64,000 bases of DNA from JACVRW01 sp038323835 (lineage in GTDB: Bacteria > Actinomycetota > Thermoleophilia > Solirubrobacterales > Thermoleophilaceae), in assembly GCA_038323835.1 (NCBI GenBank), contig JBBQHI010000004.1, positions 1 to 64,000 of the forward strand, written 5' to 3'. How positions within the stretch are numbered: position 1 is the first letter of the stretch; each line of letters starts with the position of its first letter. Of this stretch, positions 24,916 to 33,101 are shown piece after piece. Under the pieces are notes generated by a model. The model had not been told where the DNA came from, ran no database searches, and worked only from the letters and a program-made list of their open reading frames with translations. The translations under genes and the position numbers were made by a program.

Positions 24916-26262
24916 TCAGGCGTGGGAGCGGTCCAGTCCCGGCCGTGCGCTCGCCACGCGCGCGCCGAGGACCTCGACCTCCACCCCGTGTCGGGGCGCG
25001 AGCGTGATGCCACGCAGGCGGACCGGGTCGGGGCGATCGCGCACCGGCCGCAGCTCGACCGCTGTGACGGCGACGCGCAGGACTTCGGCCATCTCCGCCT
25101 GGGCGAGCGCGGCGCCGATGCAACGACGGATCTCGCCCCCGAAAGGGAGCCACGAGTACGACTCTGCGCCGCCGTCCACGAAGCGCTCGGGCCGAAACTC
25201 GTGCGCGCGTGGGTAGAGATCCTCCCGCAGATGCACGAGCACGATCCCCGGATAGACCTTCACACCCGCGGGGAGCTCCCATCCCGCGACGGTGCGTGGC
25301 ATCGTCAGCGTCCTTTCGGCCGCATCGATCACCCGCCGGAGTCGAAGGGTCTCCTTAACGACAGCATCCAGGTACACGTCGCCCGCGTCGGCGGAGATCT
25401 CCTCGCGCAGGCGGGCAAGGGCGGCCGGGTTGTGCAGCAGCAGCTCGAATGCGAATGAGAGACCTGCAGCCGTCGTTTCGTGGCCGGCGCCGAGCATGGT
25501 GAACAGCTCGTCGCGCAGCTCGGCGTCGGTCATCGGCAGGCCCTCCTCGTCGCGAGCGCGGAGCAGCAGCGACAGCACGTCGGGGCGCTGTTCGAGGTCC
25601 GGCTCGCGGCGGCGGCGCGCGATCTCCTCGTAGAGCAGCACGTCGGCGGCGCGCAGCCGACGCGAGAAGCGCCTGCCCGGGCTAAACGGCCCCAGATCCG
25701 CACGCGCCGCCCGGGAGACCACGTAGATCGGGTGGCTGTCTATGACTGCGACCAATGCCGCGCGGAGGCGCTCAACCCGTTCCGGGTCCGTGACCCCGAA
25801 CACCACGCGGCAGATGACCTCGAAGGTCAGCGCCCGCATACGATCGCGCAGCACGAGCCGGCTACCCGCCCGCCAACGAGCGACCTCGCGCTCCGCGACG
25901 TCGCGGATGACTTCGCGGAACCCTGCCACCCGCGACCCCTGGAACGGCGGCAGCAGCAGCTTCCGTTGCCGCAGATGCTCAGGCCCGTCGAGGACCAGCA
26001 CCGAATGGGGCCCCAGCACCGGCTCCAAGAACGAGTTCGCTTCGCCGGCGAGGAGGTCTGACTGGTCGCCCGTGAAGAGCTCGCGGATGGCGCTCGGATC
26101 GACCACGTAAATCCCGGTGCCGAAGCCGGTCATCTTGACCGTGAACAGATCGCCGTAGCGGGAATGCCAGGCGGTCAGCAGCTCCAGCGGGCGACGAGCA
26201 AAGCGCACCGCGTTGACGGCGGCCGGACTACGAGGACCGGGAGGAAGCGCCACCGCCGCCAA
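24916..26262 (-). CDS. Cytochrome P450
   Basis: 448 aa, soluble, without a membrane anchor. The I-helix oxygen-activation motif is MLGAGHETTAAG, the K-helix ExxR is in VVKETLRLRR, the PERF block is HEFRPERFVDGG, and the heme loop is WLPFGGEIRRCIGAALA with the thiolate Cys in R-R-C-I-G. The loop has Glu where F-G-G-G is usual. The N-terminus LPPGPRSP is the typical Pro-rich hinge. It needs an external electron donor, and the nearest candidates are FprA and ferredoxin at 37.4-39.0 kb. The substrate is unknown. Confidence 0.93.
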   Translation of the reverse strand: MAAVALPPGPRSPAAVNAVRFARRPLELLTAWHSRYGDLFTVKMTGFGTGIYVVDPSAIRELFTGDQSDLLAGEANSFLEPVLGPHSVLVLDGPEHLRQRKLLLPPFQGSRVAGFREVIRDVAEREVARWRAGSRLVLRDRMRALTFEVICRVVFGVTDPERVERLRAALVAVIDSHPIYVVSRAARADLGPFSPGRRFSRRLRAADVLLYEEIARRRREPDLEQRPDVLSLLLRARDEEGLPMTDAELRDELFTMLGAGHETTAAGLSFAFELLLHNPAALARLREEISADAGDVYLDAVVKETLRLRRVIDAAERTLTMPRTVAGWELPAGVKVYPGIVLVHLREDLYPRAHEFRPERFVDGGAESYSWLPFGGEIRRCIGAALAQAEMAEVLRVAVTAVELRPVRDRPDPVRLRGITLAPRHGVEVEVLGARVASARPGLDRSHA

Positions 26263-26398
26263 GTCTACGGCCCCAGGGAGCGCGTCCAGTCAGACGGTTC
26301 AGCTACTGCGCTGTGTGTCTGCGAGTCGCGGGCGGCTGTGCCGTATGGGCGCGAGGCTCCGCCGGACGGCCGTGCCGACCTGTCGTTCAGTGCTGGTG

Positions 26399-27163
26399 TC
26401 AGTGGCCATGATCTTGGTGCTCGTTCGGGCTGCTGACGAGGGTGGCGGCGCCGGACGCGGGCTCGGCGCACTCGTGGTGGTCGTACTCTGGGAGTCCGGG
26501 ATCGGCCTTGATGGTGTGGAACGACTGGCAGGTGATGCGCAGGATGACCAGGGTGATGGCGAGGCCGATGAGCGGGTCGCCGAGTTTGAAGCCGAGGGCG
26601 ACGACGATTGCGCTCGCCACGACGGCGAGGCTGACGAAGCCGTCGGTCCGCGCGTGATAGCCGTCGGCAATGAGCGCGGGGCTGTTGAGGCGTTTGCCGG
26701 CCCGCAACCGCACCTGGGCAGCCACCTCGTTGCCGATGAATCCCACCGTGCCGGCAGCGGCGAGAGCCCAGAGGTGCGTCAGCATCTGGGGATGGACCAG
26801 GCGGTTGACGGCCTCGACCGCGGCGACGCAGGCGCTGACGAAGATCGTGGCGACGACGAAGGAACCAGCGCGCTTCTCGGCGACGAAGGACCGCAGGATG
26901 AACGCGATTCCGAGGGGGATCGCCGTGAGCGCGTCGCCGAAGTTGTGAATCAGGTCGGCTAGCAGCGCCACGCTTCCCGTGGCGATGAAGACCAGGCCCT
27001 GAAGGATCGAGGTGACCAGCAGAACAGCGAGGCTGATGCCGACGGTCTTCAGGCCGTCGCGTGAGCGCACGATGGTCCGGTCGATCATGCCGTGGGAGTG
27101 CCCGTGGCCCGTGGCGTCGTGGCTGTGCCCGTGGCCACGGTGCGTTGTGTGACTCACGCTCAC
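26399..27163 (-). CDS. CDF-family cation efflux protein (CzcD-like)
   Basis: 254 aa. The His-rich N-terminus (HTTHRGHGHSHDATGHGHSHG) is a metal-collecting tail. Six helices follow. The transport-site motifs are ALLADLIHNFGDALTAIPLG (helix 2, H-N-x-x-D) and ALIADGYHARTDGFVSLAVV (helix 5, H-A-x-x-D), typical of Zn/Cd CDF exporters. The C-terminal cytoplasmic domain is short and ends in another His stretch (EHQDHGH). It overlaps the ArsR gene upstream by 4 bp (ATGA), so sensor and exporter form an operon. Confidence 0.93.
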   Translation of the reverse strand: MSVSHTTHRGHGHSHDATGHGHSHGMIDRTIVRSRDGLKTVGISLAVLLVTSILQGLVFIATGSVALLADLIHNFGDALTAIPLGIAFILRSFVAEKRAGSFVVATIFVSACVAAVEAVNRLVHPQMLTHLWALAAAGTVGFIGNEVAAQVRLRAGKRLNSPALIADGYHARTDGFVSLAVVASAIVVALGFKLGDPLIGLAITLVILRITCQSFHTIKADPGLPEYDHHECAEPASGAATLVSSPNEHQDHGH

Positions 27164-27528
27164 GAGGCCTCCGCTGTGATGTTCGTCGGGGCGCGAGCAC
27201 CCAGGGTCAGGTGCTGTACGTGGAAGATTGCTTGGTCGAGCAGTTCTGCGACATGGGCGTCGTGCAGCGCGTAGAAGACCTGCTTGCCGCGGCGCTCACC
27301 GATGACTAGGCCGAGATGGCGCAGGCTGCGCAGTTGGTGCGAGACAGCTGAGGACTCCATGCCGACGGCGTCGGCCAGGACAGCAACGGAGCAGGGGCCT
27401 GCCTTGAGGTGACCGAGGATCTGGACCCGAGAGGGCGTCGCCAGCATCTGCATGCGTTCAGCGACGACGCGGGCAAGCTCAGCGTCGATCGCCGGCGGGG
27501 AGGTGTGTCCGTGAACGCCGTGAGTCAT
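27160..27528 (-). CDS. ArsR/SmtB-family regulator (Zn/Ni/Co-sensing type)
   Basis: 122 aa. The winged helix is MLATPSRVQILGHLKAGPCSVAVLADAVGMESSAVSHQLRSLRHLGLVIGERRGKQVFYAL. The alpha-5 helix carries HDAHVAELLDQAIFHVQH, a D/H...H...H arrangement like the alpha-5 metal site of SmtB/CzrA, suited to Zn or Co/Ni. The His-containing N-terminus (MTHGVHGH) may add ligands. The region upstream has ctatcatatg close to the start, a plausible -10/operator. It is transcribed with the CDF exporter that it presumably represses. Confidence 0.9.
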   Translation of the reverse strand: MTHGVHGHTSPPAIDAELARVVAERMQMLATPSRVQILGHLKAGPCSVAVLADAVGMESSAVSHQLRSLRHLGLVIGERRGKQVFYALHDAHVAELLDQAIFHVQHLTLGARAPTNITAEAS

Positions 27529-27604
27529 CAGAACATATGATAGTTCCTTCAGTCATTCAGTAGATGCCTGGCGTCTATTTTCTCCGCTTGCAGCCGCGTG
27601 AGAC

Positions 27605-27745
27605 GTCGACCTCCGCTGGGGCCGGATCGTGGAGGACTGGTCCGCGTTCGACAGGCTGGAGCTGCTCAAGCAGCTCGGGGTCCAACGCACGCTCATGTCC
27701 GCGCGGCGGCTGTTCGCGTCGGTGCGGGCCGCTCGGGCCGGCTGA
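27605..27745 (+). pseudogene. C-terminal fragment of a SnoaL-like polyketide-cyclase/ester-cyclase protein
   Basis: 46 codons ending in TGA read VDLRWGRIVEDWSAFDRLELLKQLGV. This matches the final strand and helix of SnoaL-like proteins (G-x-I-V-E-D-W-x-x-F-D-x-x-x-L-L-x-Q-L-G). No start codon context or N-terminal two thirds is present. Confidence 0.55.
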
Positions 27746-27763
27746 TCCGCGAACCGCGCCCCG

Positions 27764-28162
27764 TCAGTCGTCGCGCGACAAGGCCTTTAGTGCGTCTCCG
27801 CGGCTCCTGAACGCCTGCCAACGGATCGCCCGCCCCTGGTGGATCTCCCAGGTGTGCGCGATCTCGACTTCGACCGCGATCCCACTGGCCTTACCCCGAC
27901 CAGACTGGCGCACGACGGCGATCAGCGTGTCCCCTCGCTCGATGATTTCGAGCGGCTGGATTCGGAAGTCTTCGAAGCTGGCGATCCAAGACCGAAAGAA
28001 AGATTCGAAACTGTCGCGCCCACGATGGCTACCTGCCTCGGGACTGGCGTCGCCCTCTTCCCAGACGATCTCGGGATCAATCACCTCTAACACTTTGTCG
28101 AGGTCGCCGTCGTTAAGCGCGTCGTAGCCCACTCGGAGCGTCTCGACGTTGGACGGGTTCAT
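27764..28162 (-). CDS. SnoaL-like (NTF2-fold) protein
   Basis: 132 aa. MNPSNVETLRVGYDALNDGDLDKVLEVIDPEIVWEE, then RGRDSFESFFRSWIASFEDFRIQPLEIIERGDTLIAVVRQSGRGKASGIAVEVEIAHTWEIHQGRAIRWQAFRSRGDALKAL: a complete NTF2-fold protein of the SnoaL-like group. Members are small-molecule isomerases/cyclases or have unknown function. The ATG at 28162 begins the fold, and the longer frame to 28282 is low-complexity. It lies next to the fragment of a related fold at 27605. Confidence 0.8.
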   Translation of the reverse strand: MNPSNVETLRVGYDALNDGDLDKVLEVIDPEIVWEEGDASPEAGSHRGRDSFESFFRSWIASFEDFRIQPLEIIERGDTLIAVVRQSGRGKASGIAVEVEIAHTWEIHQGRAIRWQAFRSRGDALKALSRDD

Positions 28163-28344
28163 CGCACGACTCGCTGGCCCACGTAAGCAGAGACTACGGC
28201 CTGCCGGTGCACGCGCGGGTTGGGCATGAGGACGCATCGGCGGATGCGGCTGGACTCGCGACGGAGTCGTGACGAACTCCATTCCCAGGACCGTTAGACG
28301 CGCCTTGGGAAACGCTCCATCCAGCTAGTGGCTCGCACGGCGAC

Positions 28345-28824
28345 TCAGGCTGTGAGGCGCTGTGCGAACCGGTCCAGGTAGAGCGGCCAGCCCTGGTCGC
28401 CCCCGACGCCCTCGCGCGCCGCCTCCCAGCCGTCACCGTGGCGGTCGAGGTTGCGGTGTTCGAGTTCTATGCGCGTGCGGTCGGGGGATTCGGCGATGAA
28501 CCGCACCTCGACCTCGCTGGTCTTGTCGGGGTTGGTTTCGATCTGCCACCGAGGGCTGATGTCCCAGCTGAACACGACCCGGTTGGGAGGCTCATACTCG
28601 AGCACCCGCGCCCAGCGGCACTCGCTGCCGTCTACCCCGCGGTCGTAGATATTGCCGCCCACATGCGTTTCGAACACCGTCTCGGCAATCTCGACCTGGA
28701 GCATGTTGTGCTCGGGCGGCTTGAAGGTCCCGAAGTCGTCCGTGAAGACAGCGAAGGCGCGCACTATGGGCGCGTCGACGACGATCGAGTTGCGGACGGA
28801 TGTCCGCGATGCCTGCGTGCTCAT
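28345..28824 (-). CDS. SRPBCC-family protein (AHSA1-like)
   Basis: 159 aa. VRNSIVVDAPIVRAFAVFTDDFGTFKPPEH at the N-terminus and GGNIYDRGVDGSECRWARVLEYEPPNRVVFSWDISPRW, with the C-terminal helix DGWEAAREGVGGDQGWPLYLDRFAQRL, match AHSA1/SRPBCC ligand-binding proteins. It overlaps the ArsR gene upstream by ATGA. ArsR-SRPBCC pairs are common in actinobacteria; the ligand is unknown. Confidence 0.88.
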   Translation of the reverse strand: MSTQASRTSVRNSIVVDAPIVRAFAVFTDDFGTFKPPEHNMLQVEIAETVFETHVGGNIYDRGVDGSECRWARVLEYEPPNRVVFSWDISPRWQIETNPDKTSEVEVRFIAESPDRTRIELEHRNLDRHGDGWEAAREGVGGDQGWPLYLDRFAQRLTA

Positions 28825-29141
28825 GAGCTCTCCTTCATCTGTCGGTCGACGGCCATCTTGAAGCCAGCCAGGGCCTGGTCCCAGAAGTGGTCGAGATAGG
28901 CGCGAAGGGCGGCCACCCCGTCGGGATCAACGCGATAGATGCGGCGCGTTCCGACTCGCCTGTCGACGACCAGGCTGGCGTCCTTCAGAACCTTCAGGTG
29001 CTGCGAGACAGCCGGACGGCTGACGGGGAGCTCGCCCGCGAGCTCGCCCACCGCCAGCGGACGACCGGCCAAGCGCTCGAAGATCGCGCGCCTCGTGGGA
29101 TCCGCGAGCGCGGTCAATCCGTCTGTTCGGTAAGCGAGCAC
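28821..29141 (-). CDS. ArsR-family transcriptional regulator
   Basis: 106 aa from GTG 29141. YRTDGLTALADPTRRAIFERLAGRPLAVGELAGELPVSRPAVSQHLKVLKDASLVVDRRVGTRRIYRVDPDGVAALRAYLDHFWDQAL is a complete winged-helix domain of the SdpR/PaaX-like ArsR group that pairs with SRPBCC proteins. No cysteine metal site is present, so it is unlikely to sense metal. The longer frame upstream of 29141 is low-complexity and crosses the Lgt fragment. Confidence 0.88.
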   Translation of the reverse strand: MLAYRTDGLTALADPTRRAIFERLAGRPLAVGELAGELPVSRPAVSQHLKVLKDASLVVDRRVGTRRIYRVDPDGVAALRAYLDHFWDQALAGFKMAVDRQMKESS

Positions 29142-29157
29142 GAACGGTAAGCTGACA

Positions 29158-29400
29158 CTAACGCCGCAGCTTGTCAACCGCTGACGCGGGCACTTCGTTC
29201 CAACTGGTCGCCAGGAAATAGAGGCGTCCGCCGACCAGTCCAGCGGGGACGCCCCAGAGGGCGACCACGGACACGAGCTCGCGTGAGCCGCCTTCGCGCT
29301 CCCAGCGGTGGGCCGTGATCGCGATGGCAACGACGATCCCGATGATGTAGCTCAGCCCGTATACGCGGATCTCGAGCGCGCCGCGCTCGGTTCGAGACAT
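29158..29400 (-). pseudogene. N-terminal fragment of prolipoprotein diacylglyceryl transferase (Lgt)
   Basis: 80 codons: EIRVYGLSYIIGIVVAIAITAHRWEREGG ... VALWGVPAGLVGGRLYFLATSW, which is the first two helices of Lgt (I-R-x-Y-G-L and G-L-x-G-x-R-L-Y). The family is ~270-300 aa. Here the frame stops at 29158 and the catalytic His/Arg-containing remainder is absent. It is a truncated copy within the island; the chromosomal lgt is presumably elsewhere. Confidence 0.7.
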
Positions 29401-29596
29401 CGCCTGACCCGAGGCGTACCGCCCCCTGGGGGGGGCGGGCACGCCGACCCAGGTCGTTGAGCGGATCGGTGCCGTCGGCCGGCTCGTTCATCGACAGACC
29501 GCCGGCGCGTTAGAGCAGTGTGCCCCGGCGGACTCTCACGACAGCCTCGCCGCCCCTGCGACGAGCGCTTCGCGCCGGGGCTCGAACGACCATCGG

Positions 29597-29887
29597 CTAG
29601 GCGGAAGCTCCCGCCGCGGTTCCAGGGCCACGCGGCTGGTCGCCACGCGACTGGGCCAGGGTGGTCCGCAGCCGCTGGTATTCGTCGGGCTTGATCTCGC
29701 CCGTCGCGAGTCGCCGGTCGAGGATCTCGCTGGCGGACGCGCCCGAGGTGATGTGGTGGCGGTGGGGGCGCGAGCGCAGGTCTTGCGCGAGCCAGACGAT
29801 GAAGGCGATGATCAGGCCCCAGATCACGATGTTGGCGAGCGCCATGAAGATCCAGCCGCCTGCGCCCATGTTTTGTTGGTAGAACAT
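29597..29887 (-). CDS. Small SHOCT-domain membrane protein
   Basis: 96 aa. One transmembrane helix (~12-33, WIFMALANIVIWGLIIAFIVWLA) is followed by a His/Arg linker and a SHOCT domain ASEILDRRLATGEIKPDEYQRLRTTL. SHOCT is a short helical oligomerisation motif found at protein ends. The protein is of the type often found in metal-resistance islands near copper and silver genes; its role is unknown. Confidence 0.75.
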   Translation of the reverse strand: MFYQQNMGAGGWIFMALANIVIWGLIIAFIVWLAQDLRSRPHRHHITSGASASEILDRRLATGEIKPDEYQRLRTTLAQSRGDQPRGPGTAAGASA

Positions 29888-30015
29888 TTCGGCTCTCCGT
29901 CTCTGCCGCCCGGGGCGGCGTTCGAACTGCCAGCACCCACCGGTGCACGCCTGATCTGGCAGGCGACCGGTGGGCTCATGCGTGACCGCGGCGGGTGCGC
30001 CCGGATCGGTGGCGG

Positions 30016-30207
30016 CTACTTCTGCCGGGGCTCGCTGCCCATGCGCATCATCATCCACATCATCGCTCCCATCATCAGCATGCACGGGATGATGAAAAGC
30101 GCGCCGGCGCCGACGCCGTCGGCGATCAGAACGACTGCGATGACGGCGAACGCCACGCAGCCCCACATCATCTTCATCGAGTGCTGGGTGCTGTTCAGTC
30201 TGTTCAT
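30016..30207 (-). CDS. Small two-helix membrane protein, Met-rich
   Basis: 63 aa with helices KMMWGCVAFAVIAVVLIAD (~12-30) and GALFIIPCMLMMGAMMWMMMRMG (~35-57). The many methionines in the second helix could bind soft metals, fitting the island's metal theme, but this is speculative. It sits 128 bp upstream of the SHOCT gene on the same strand. Confidence 0.6.
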   Translation of the reverse strand: MNRLNSTQHSMKMMWGCVAFAVIAVVLIADGVGAGALFIIPCMLMMGAMMWMMMRMGSEPRQK

Positions 30208-30309
30208 CGCGCTCTCCTTTGTGTGAGCGGTGTCCCTGCTGGCAACCCAGCCTAGATACTGGCTGGGGGTATGGGTAAGCGGGCCGGGCCGCGCGTTCGG
30301 CGCGGGGAA

Positions 30310-31086
30310 CTACTGAACGAGCATCGGCAACGCACGCCCCGGGGTGCCCGCCGGAGATTCTTCGGGGCCGGCCGGGACGCTGAAACGGAAATCGCAGCAG
30401 CTCGCACCGCCGACGAGCGTGCCCGTCCGTTCGAGGGTGCCGCCCCACAACTCGGCAAGCGCGTAATCGAGGTTGCACCACGAGCCGGCGCACAGGTCGG
30501 CCGCGCCGCGCGAGCCGAGGTAATCGGCGACGGGGCATCGCTGCATGTCCAATGAGCGTCCGTCGTCCTGGTTGACGTCGTCGAACCGGTAGCCGGGGCG
30601 GCCGAACGGGAAGGTCAGGAATGCGTTGACGCTGAGTCGTAGTCGGCGGACGGGATCGCGGGTGATCAGCCGCGTGGCGGCTCGGGTCCCGTGGCCCCAC
30701 TGGCGGTAGAAGCGCCAGCACACGTCAGCGGTCAGCTCGATCGCGTAGCCGCGCTCGACCCCTTCGTGCTCGAGCGCCTCGAGGAACGACAACGTCAGCG
30801 CGGCGAGCATCACGTTCTGCCGGCTACCGACCGTCGGTTCGCTCGGAAGGTCAGGCAGCTTCAGCTCAAACTGCGTGAAGGCGACGTCGACGATCCGGGC
30901 GATCTGCCCGCGGGTGAAACGCCCCGCGGTCGGATCGGTCCGGGACCGATTGCGCCCCTGCATCGCCCGGCGAGCAGCGACGCGGGCGACGGGCCTCCCG
31001 GCGCGTAACGTCGCCAGCATCCGCCGGCTCGGGGCCGAGCTGACCCGTGGCCCGGACCGGCGACGCGGGATCTGGGAGAAGGCCAT
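30310..31086 (-). CDS. L-2-amino-thiazoline-4-carboxylic acid hydrolase-like protein
   Basis: 258 aa. The C-terminal half has the family signature RCPVADYLGSRGAADLCAGSWCNLDYALAELWGGTLERTGTLVGGASCCDFRF, with conserved cysteines in R-C-P, D-L-C and C-C-D-F. The N-terminal half contains a four-helix region. Named after ATC hydrolase of the cysteine-forming pathway; many family members have unknown substrates. ATG 31086 was chosen because upstream sequence is the intergenic region shared with the divergent TetR gene. Confidence 0.8.
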   Translation of the reverse strand: MAFSQIPRRRSGPRVSSAPSRRMLATLRAGRPVARVAARRAMQGRNRSRTDPTAGRFTRGQIARIVDVAFTQFELKLPDLPSEPTVGSRQNVMLAALTLSFLEALEHEGVERGYAIELTADVCWRFYRQWGHGTRAATRLITRDPVRRLRLSVNAFLTFPFGRPGYRFDDVNQDDGRSLDMQRCPVADYLGSRGAADLCAGSWCNLDYALAELWGGTLERTGTLVGGASCCDFRFSVPAGPEESPAGTPGRALPMLVQ

Positions 31087-31147
31087 TACCACCCCACTGT
31101 ACGCGTGTGCAAGACGTTTGTGCAAATCCGTCGATATGGTTGCGCCC
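31087..31147. promoter_or_regulatory. Divergent promoter region between the ATC-hydrolase-like and TetR genes
   Basis: 61 bp with two tgtgcaa units (around 31107 and 31119) and a gatatggt -10-like sequence before the tetR ATG. A TetR protein divergent from its target usually binds here. No clean inverted repeat could be confirmed by eye. Confidence 0.35.
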
Positions 31148-31765
31148 ATGACGAATCGGGAGGCATTGCTCGAGGCCGCCCTGGCGTCGCTGCAGGACAA
31201 GGGCTATGCCGACACCACGGCGCGCGACGTCGCGAATCGCGCGGGCGTCAGCCTGGGTGCGATCGGCTACCACTATGGGACCGTGCAGGAGCTTCTCGAT
31301 GCCGCCCTCGCCGAGGGCGTCCGGCGCTGGCTCGAACCGCTCGCCGCCGTCCTCTCCCAAGCGCAGCCGCCGCCCTTGGAGCAGCTCGGCCCCGCCCTTG
31401 ACCGCTTGCTTGAGTCGCTGCGCTCCAACCGCCCGCTCGTGATCGCGTACTTCGAGGCGCTGCTCCGCGCCGAGCGCTCGCCCGCTCTCCGCACCGCGCT
31501 CGCCGGCGACTTCAACGCGCTGAGAACCACGCTGACGAGCGGGATCGACCGAACGCTCGTGCAAGGTGCGCACGCCGCATCGCCGGACCCGCAGACCGCG
31601 GCGACCCTGATCATGGCGGCCTTCGACGGCCTGATCATCCAATGGCTGCTCGACCCAGACCAGATCCCCAGCGGCCAGCTGATCGCCGAGACGCTGCAAC
31701 GAGCAGCGGCCCTCGCGCCTACCGATCGCACCTCCACCGCGCTGCCGCTGACGAGCGCTTCATAA
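31148..31765 (+). CDS. TetR/AcrR-family regulator
   Basis: 205 aa. The N-terminal HTH reads MTNREALLEAALASLQDKGYADTTARDVANRAGVSLGAIGYHYGTVQELLDAALAEG, with the Y-H-Y-x-x-x-x-x-L end of TetR domains. The C-terminal ligand domain (~60-195) ends with AFDGLIIQWLLDPDQIPSGQLIAETL. It is divergent from the ATC-hydrolase-like gene and probably controls it. Confidence 0.9.
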   Translation: MTNREALLEAALASLQDKGYADTTARDVANRAGVSLGAIGYHYGTVQELLDAALAEGVRRWLEPLAAVLSQAQPPPLEQLGPALDRLLESLRSNRPLVIAYFEALLRAERSPALRTALAGDFNALRTTLTSGIDRTLVQGAHAASPDPQTAATLIMAAFDGLIIQWLLDPDQIPSGQLIAETLQRAAALAPTDRTSTALPLTSAS

Positions 31766-31894
31766 GCTGCACCCGACCGGCGTCCCGCTCTCGCCCACGA
31801 AGGCCACCTGACCCCGCGGCGTACGGCGCCGGCCCCGAGGCGGCCCGGCTGCCTGCCCAAGCACGGACCCGAGGCCTCGCACACCCAGGGGCTG

Positions 31895-32026
31895 ATGAAT
31901 ATCTCAATGGAGATCATGCGCCGCAACGGCGTCGCGGTCGACGCCGGGGGCCCCGCCCACGGCAACCAGCGCTCGGAATGGGACACCGGCGCCCGCTTCG
32001 ACTTCCCCAACCCAGAGCATCGGTGA
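31895..32026 (+). pseudogene. C-terminal remnant of a flavodoxin/NADPH-dependent FMN reductase gene
   Basis: 43 codons ending PAHGNQRSEWDTGARFDFPNPEHR then TGA. Flavodoxin-fold reductases of actinobacteria end with a closely similar G-N-Q-R-S-E-W-D-x-G-x-R-F-D-F-x-N-P-E block. Nothing of the FMN-binding N-terminus is found upstream (31766-31894 shows no coding signal), so it is a stump next to the internal island repeat. Confidence 0.55.
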
Positions 32027-32464
32027 TGTCGTCAGCGGCATGCCGTTCACGAACGCCCTAAGCCGCCTTCTCACATGCTCCCGTGGGGCAACACGTGGGG
32101 CAACGCAACACCCGGGTATCGGGGCAGCGCGCGAAACTCTAGAGGCGGAGCCACGGCCTGGCGAAACTCTCCCGACTGCCAGGGACCGGGCCGAGCGGCG
32201 ATGCTCTTCCGGCCATGGAGGCCGCACTTTGCGTGTTTCAAGAAGCGCCGGCGCCGGTGAACCTCGGCGAGCCCAAATCCTGGAGGCGACGGGCGAGCCG
32301 CTGATAGCGCATGTGAGCCGTGTCGCGGCGGCGACCCCCGAGTTCGCTGCCCCGTGGCGTGGATGAATGAGGTCTTGGAGTGGACCTCCATCTCCGAGGA
32401 GACGCTGCTCGCCTACGGCGCCTCTGGGAGCTCGGCCTTGATATCGCTGTAGGCTCGCCGGGGC
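32027..32464. other. Non-coding stretch with internal island repeat
   Basis: No credible gene is seen in these 438 bp. It contains the 29-bp island repeat at 32094-32122, overlapping tatcggggcagcg (32117-32129), 13 bp identical to the 5' edge of tRNA-Arg plus its flank at 20469-20481. It also holds a direct repeat of gcgaaactct about 30 bp apart. This looks like an old integration boundary inside the island. Confidence 0.5.
32094..32122. repeat. Island repeat, internal copy
   Basis: ggggcaacacgtggggcaac followed by gcaacaccc. It differs at one position from the copy at 37140-37168 and shares the two ggggcaac units with the left copy at 20541. Confidence 0.7.
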
Positions 32465-32950
32465 ATGGCGGACGCTGCGGCACCGGTACTGATCGCCTAC
32501 GACGGTTCGGAGCTTTCCCGGGCCGCCGTTCGGCACGCCGCCGAACTCTTCGCCGGCCGTCCGGCTGTGGTGGCGACGGTCTGGGAGCCAGGGCTGGCTT
32601 CGGTACCGGGGGGTATGTCCGATGCCATGGGGGTGGGTGCGCCACTCCCAGATCCGGCGACCGTGGAAGCGGTTGATCGCCTGCAGCGCGAGAATGCCTC
32701 GACTGTGGCCGGCAACGGTGCTGAGCTCGCACGCTCGCTCGGGCTGGCCGCGGAGCCGCATGCCGTGCCCGACGAGCTCGACGTGGCGGACACCCTGATC
32801 GGCATCGCGCAGGAGCGGGGCGCGGCCGTCGTCGTCGTGGGCTCGCACGGGATCTCCGGGCTGCGCTCGCGCCTGCTCGGAAGAGTCTCGCGGAAGCTGA
32901 TCGAGCATTGCGACCGGCCGGTCCTCGTCATCCGCGACCACCGCGCCTAG
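32465..32950 (+). CDS. Universal stress protein (UspA family)
   Basis: 161 aa. A single Usp domain: VLIAYDGSELSRAAVRHAAELF at the N-terminus (Asp of the ATP-binding strand) and VVVVGSHGISGLRSRLLGRVSRKLIEHCDRPVLVI, the G-x2-G-x9-G-[S/R] ATP-binding signature. Probably an ATP-binding stress protein in the cytoplasm. It stands alone between non-coding island sequence and the VOC gene. Confidence 0.93.
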   Translation: MADAAAPVLIAYDGSELSRAAVRHAAELFAGRPAVVATVWEPGLASVPGGMSDAMGVGAPLPDPATVEAVDRLQRENASTVAGNGAELARSLGLAAEPHAVPDELDVADTLIGIAQERGAAVVVVGSHGISGLRSRLLGRVSRKLIEHCDRPVLVIRDHRA

Positions 32951-33101
32951 ACCTTCCCCTCGCGAGGACACGGTTGCGGCCGCTGGTCTTTGTCGGTGTG
33001 CCGCTGCGCCGCGGGCGGCTAAGTGCAAGAGACTCACGAGACCCCGAAGGAGGTTTACCGATGTCGAGCTCGAGCATGCCGGCAACGGTAGCCTCGGCGG
33101 G

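Noticed and set aside
29560..29600. tRNA-like T-loop sequence (gttcgagcc) on the minus strand
   Set aside because: No acceptor, D-arm or anticodon stem could be paired around it; it lies just after the SHOCT gene stop.
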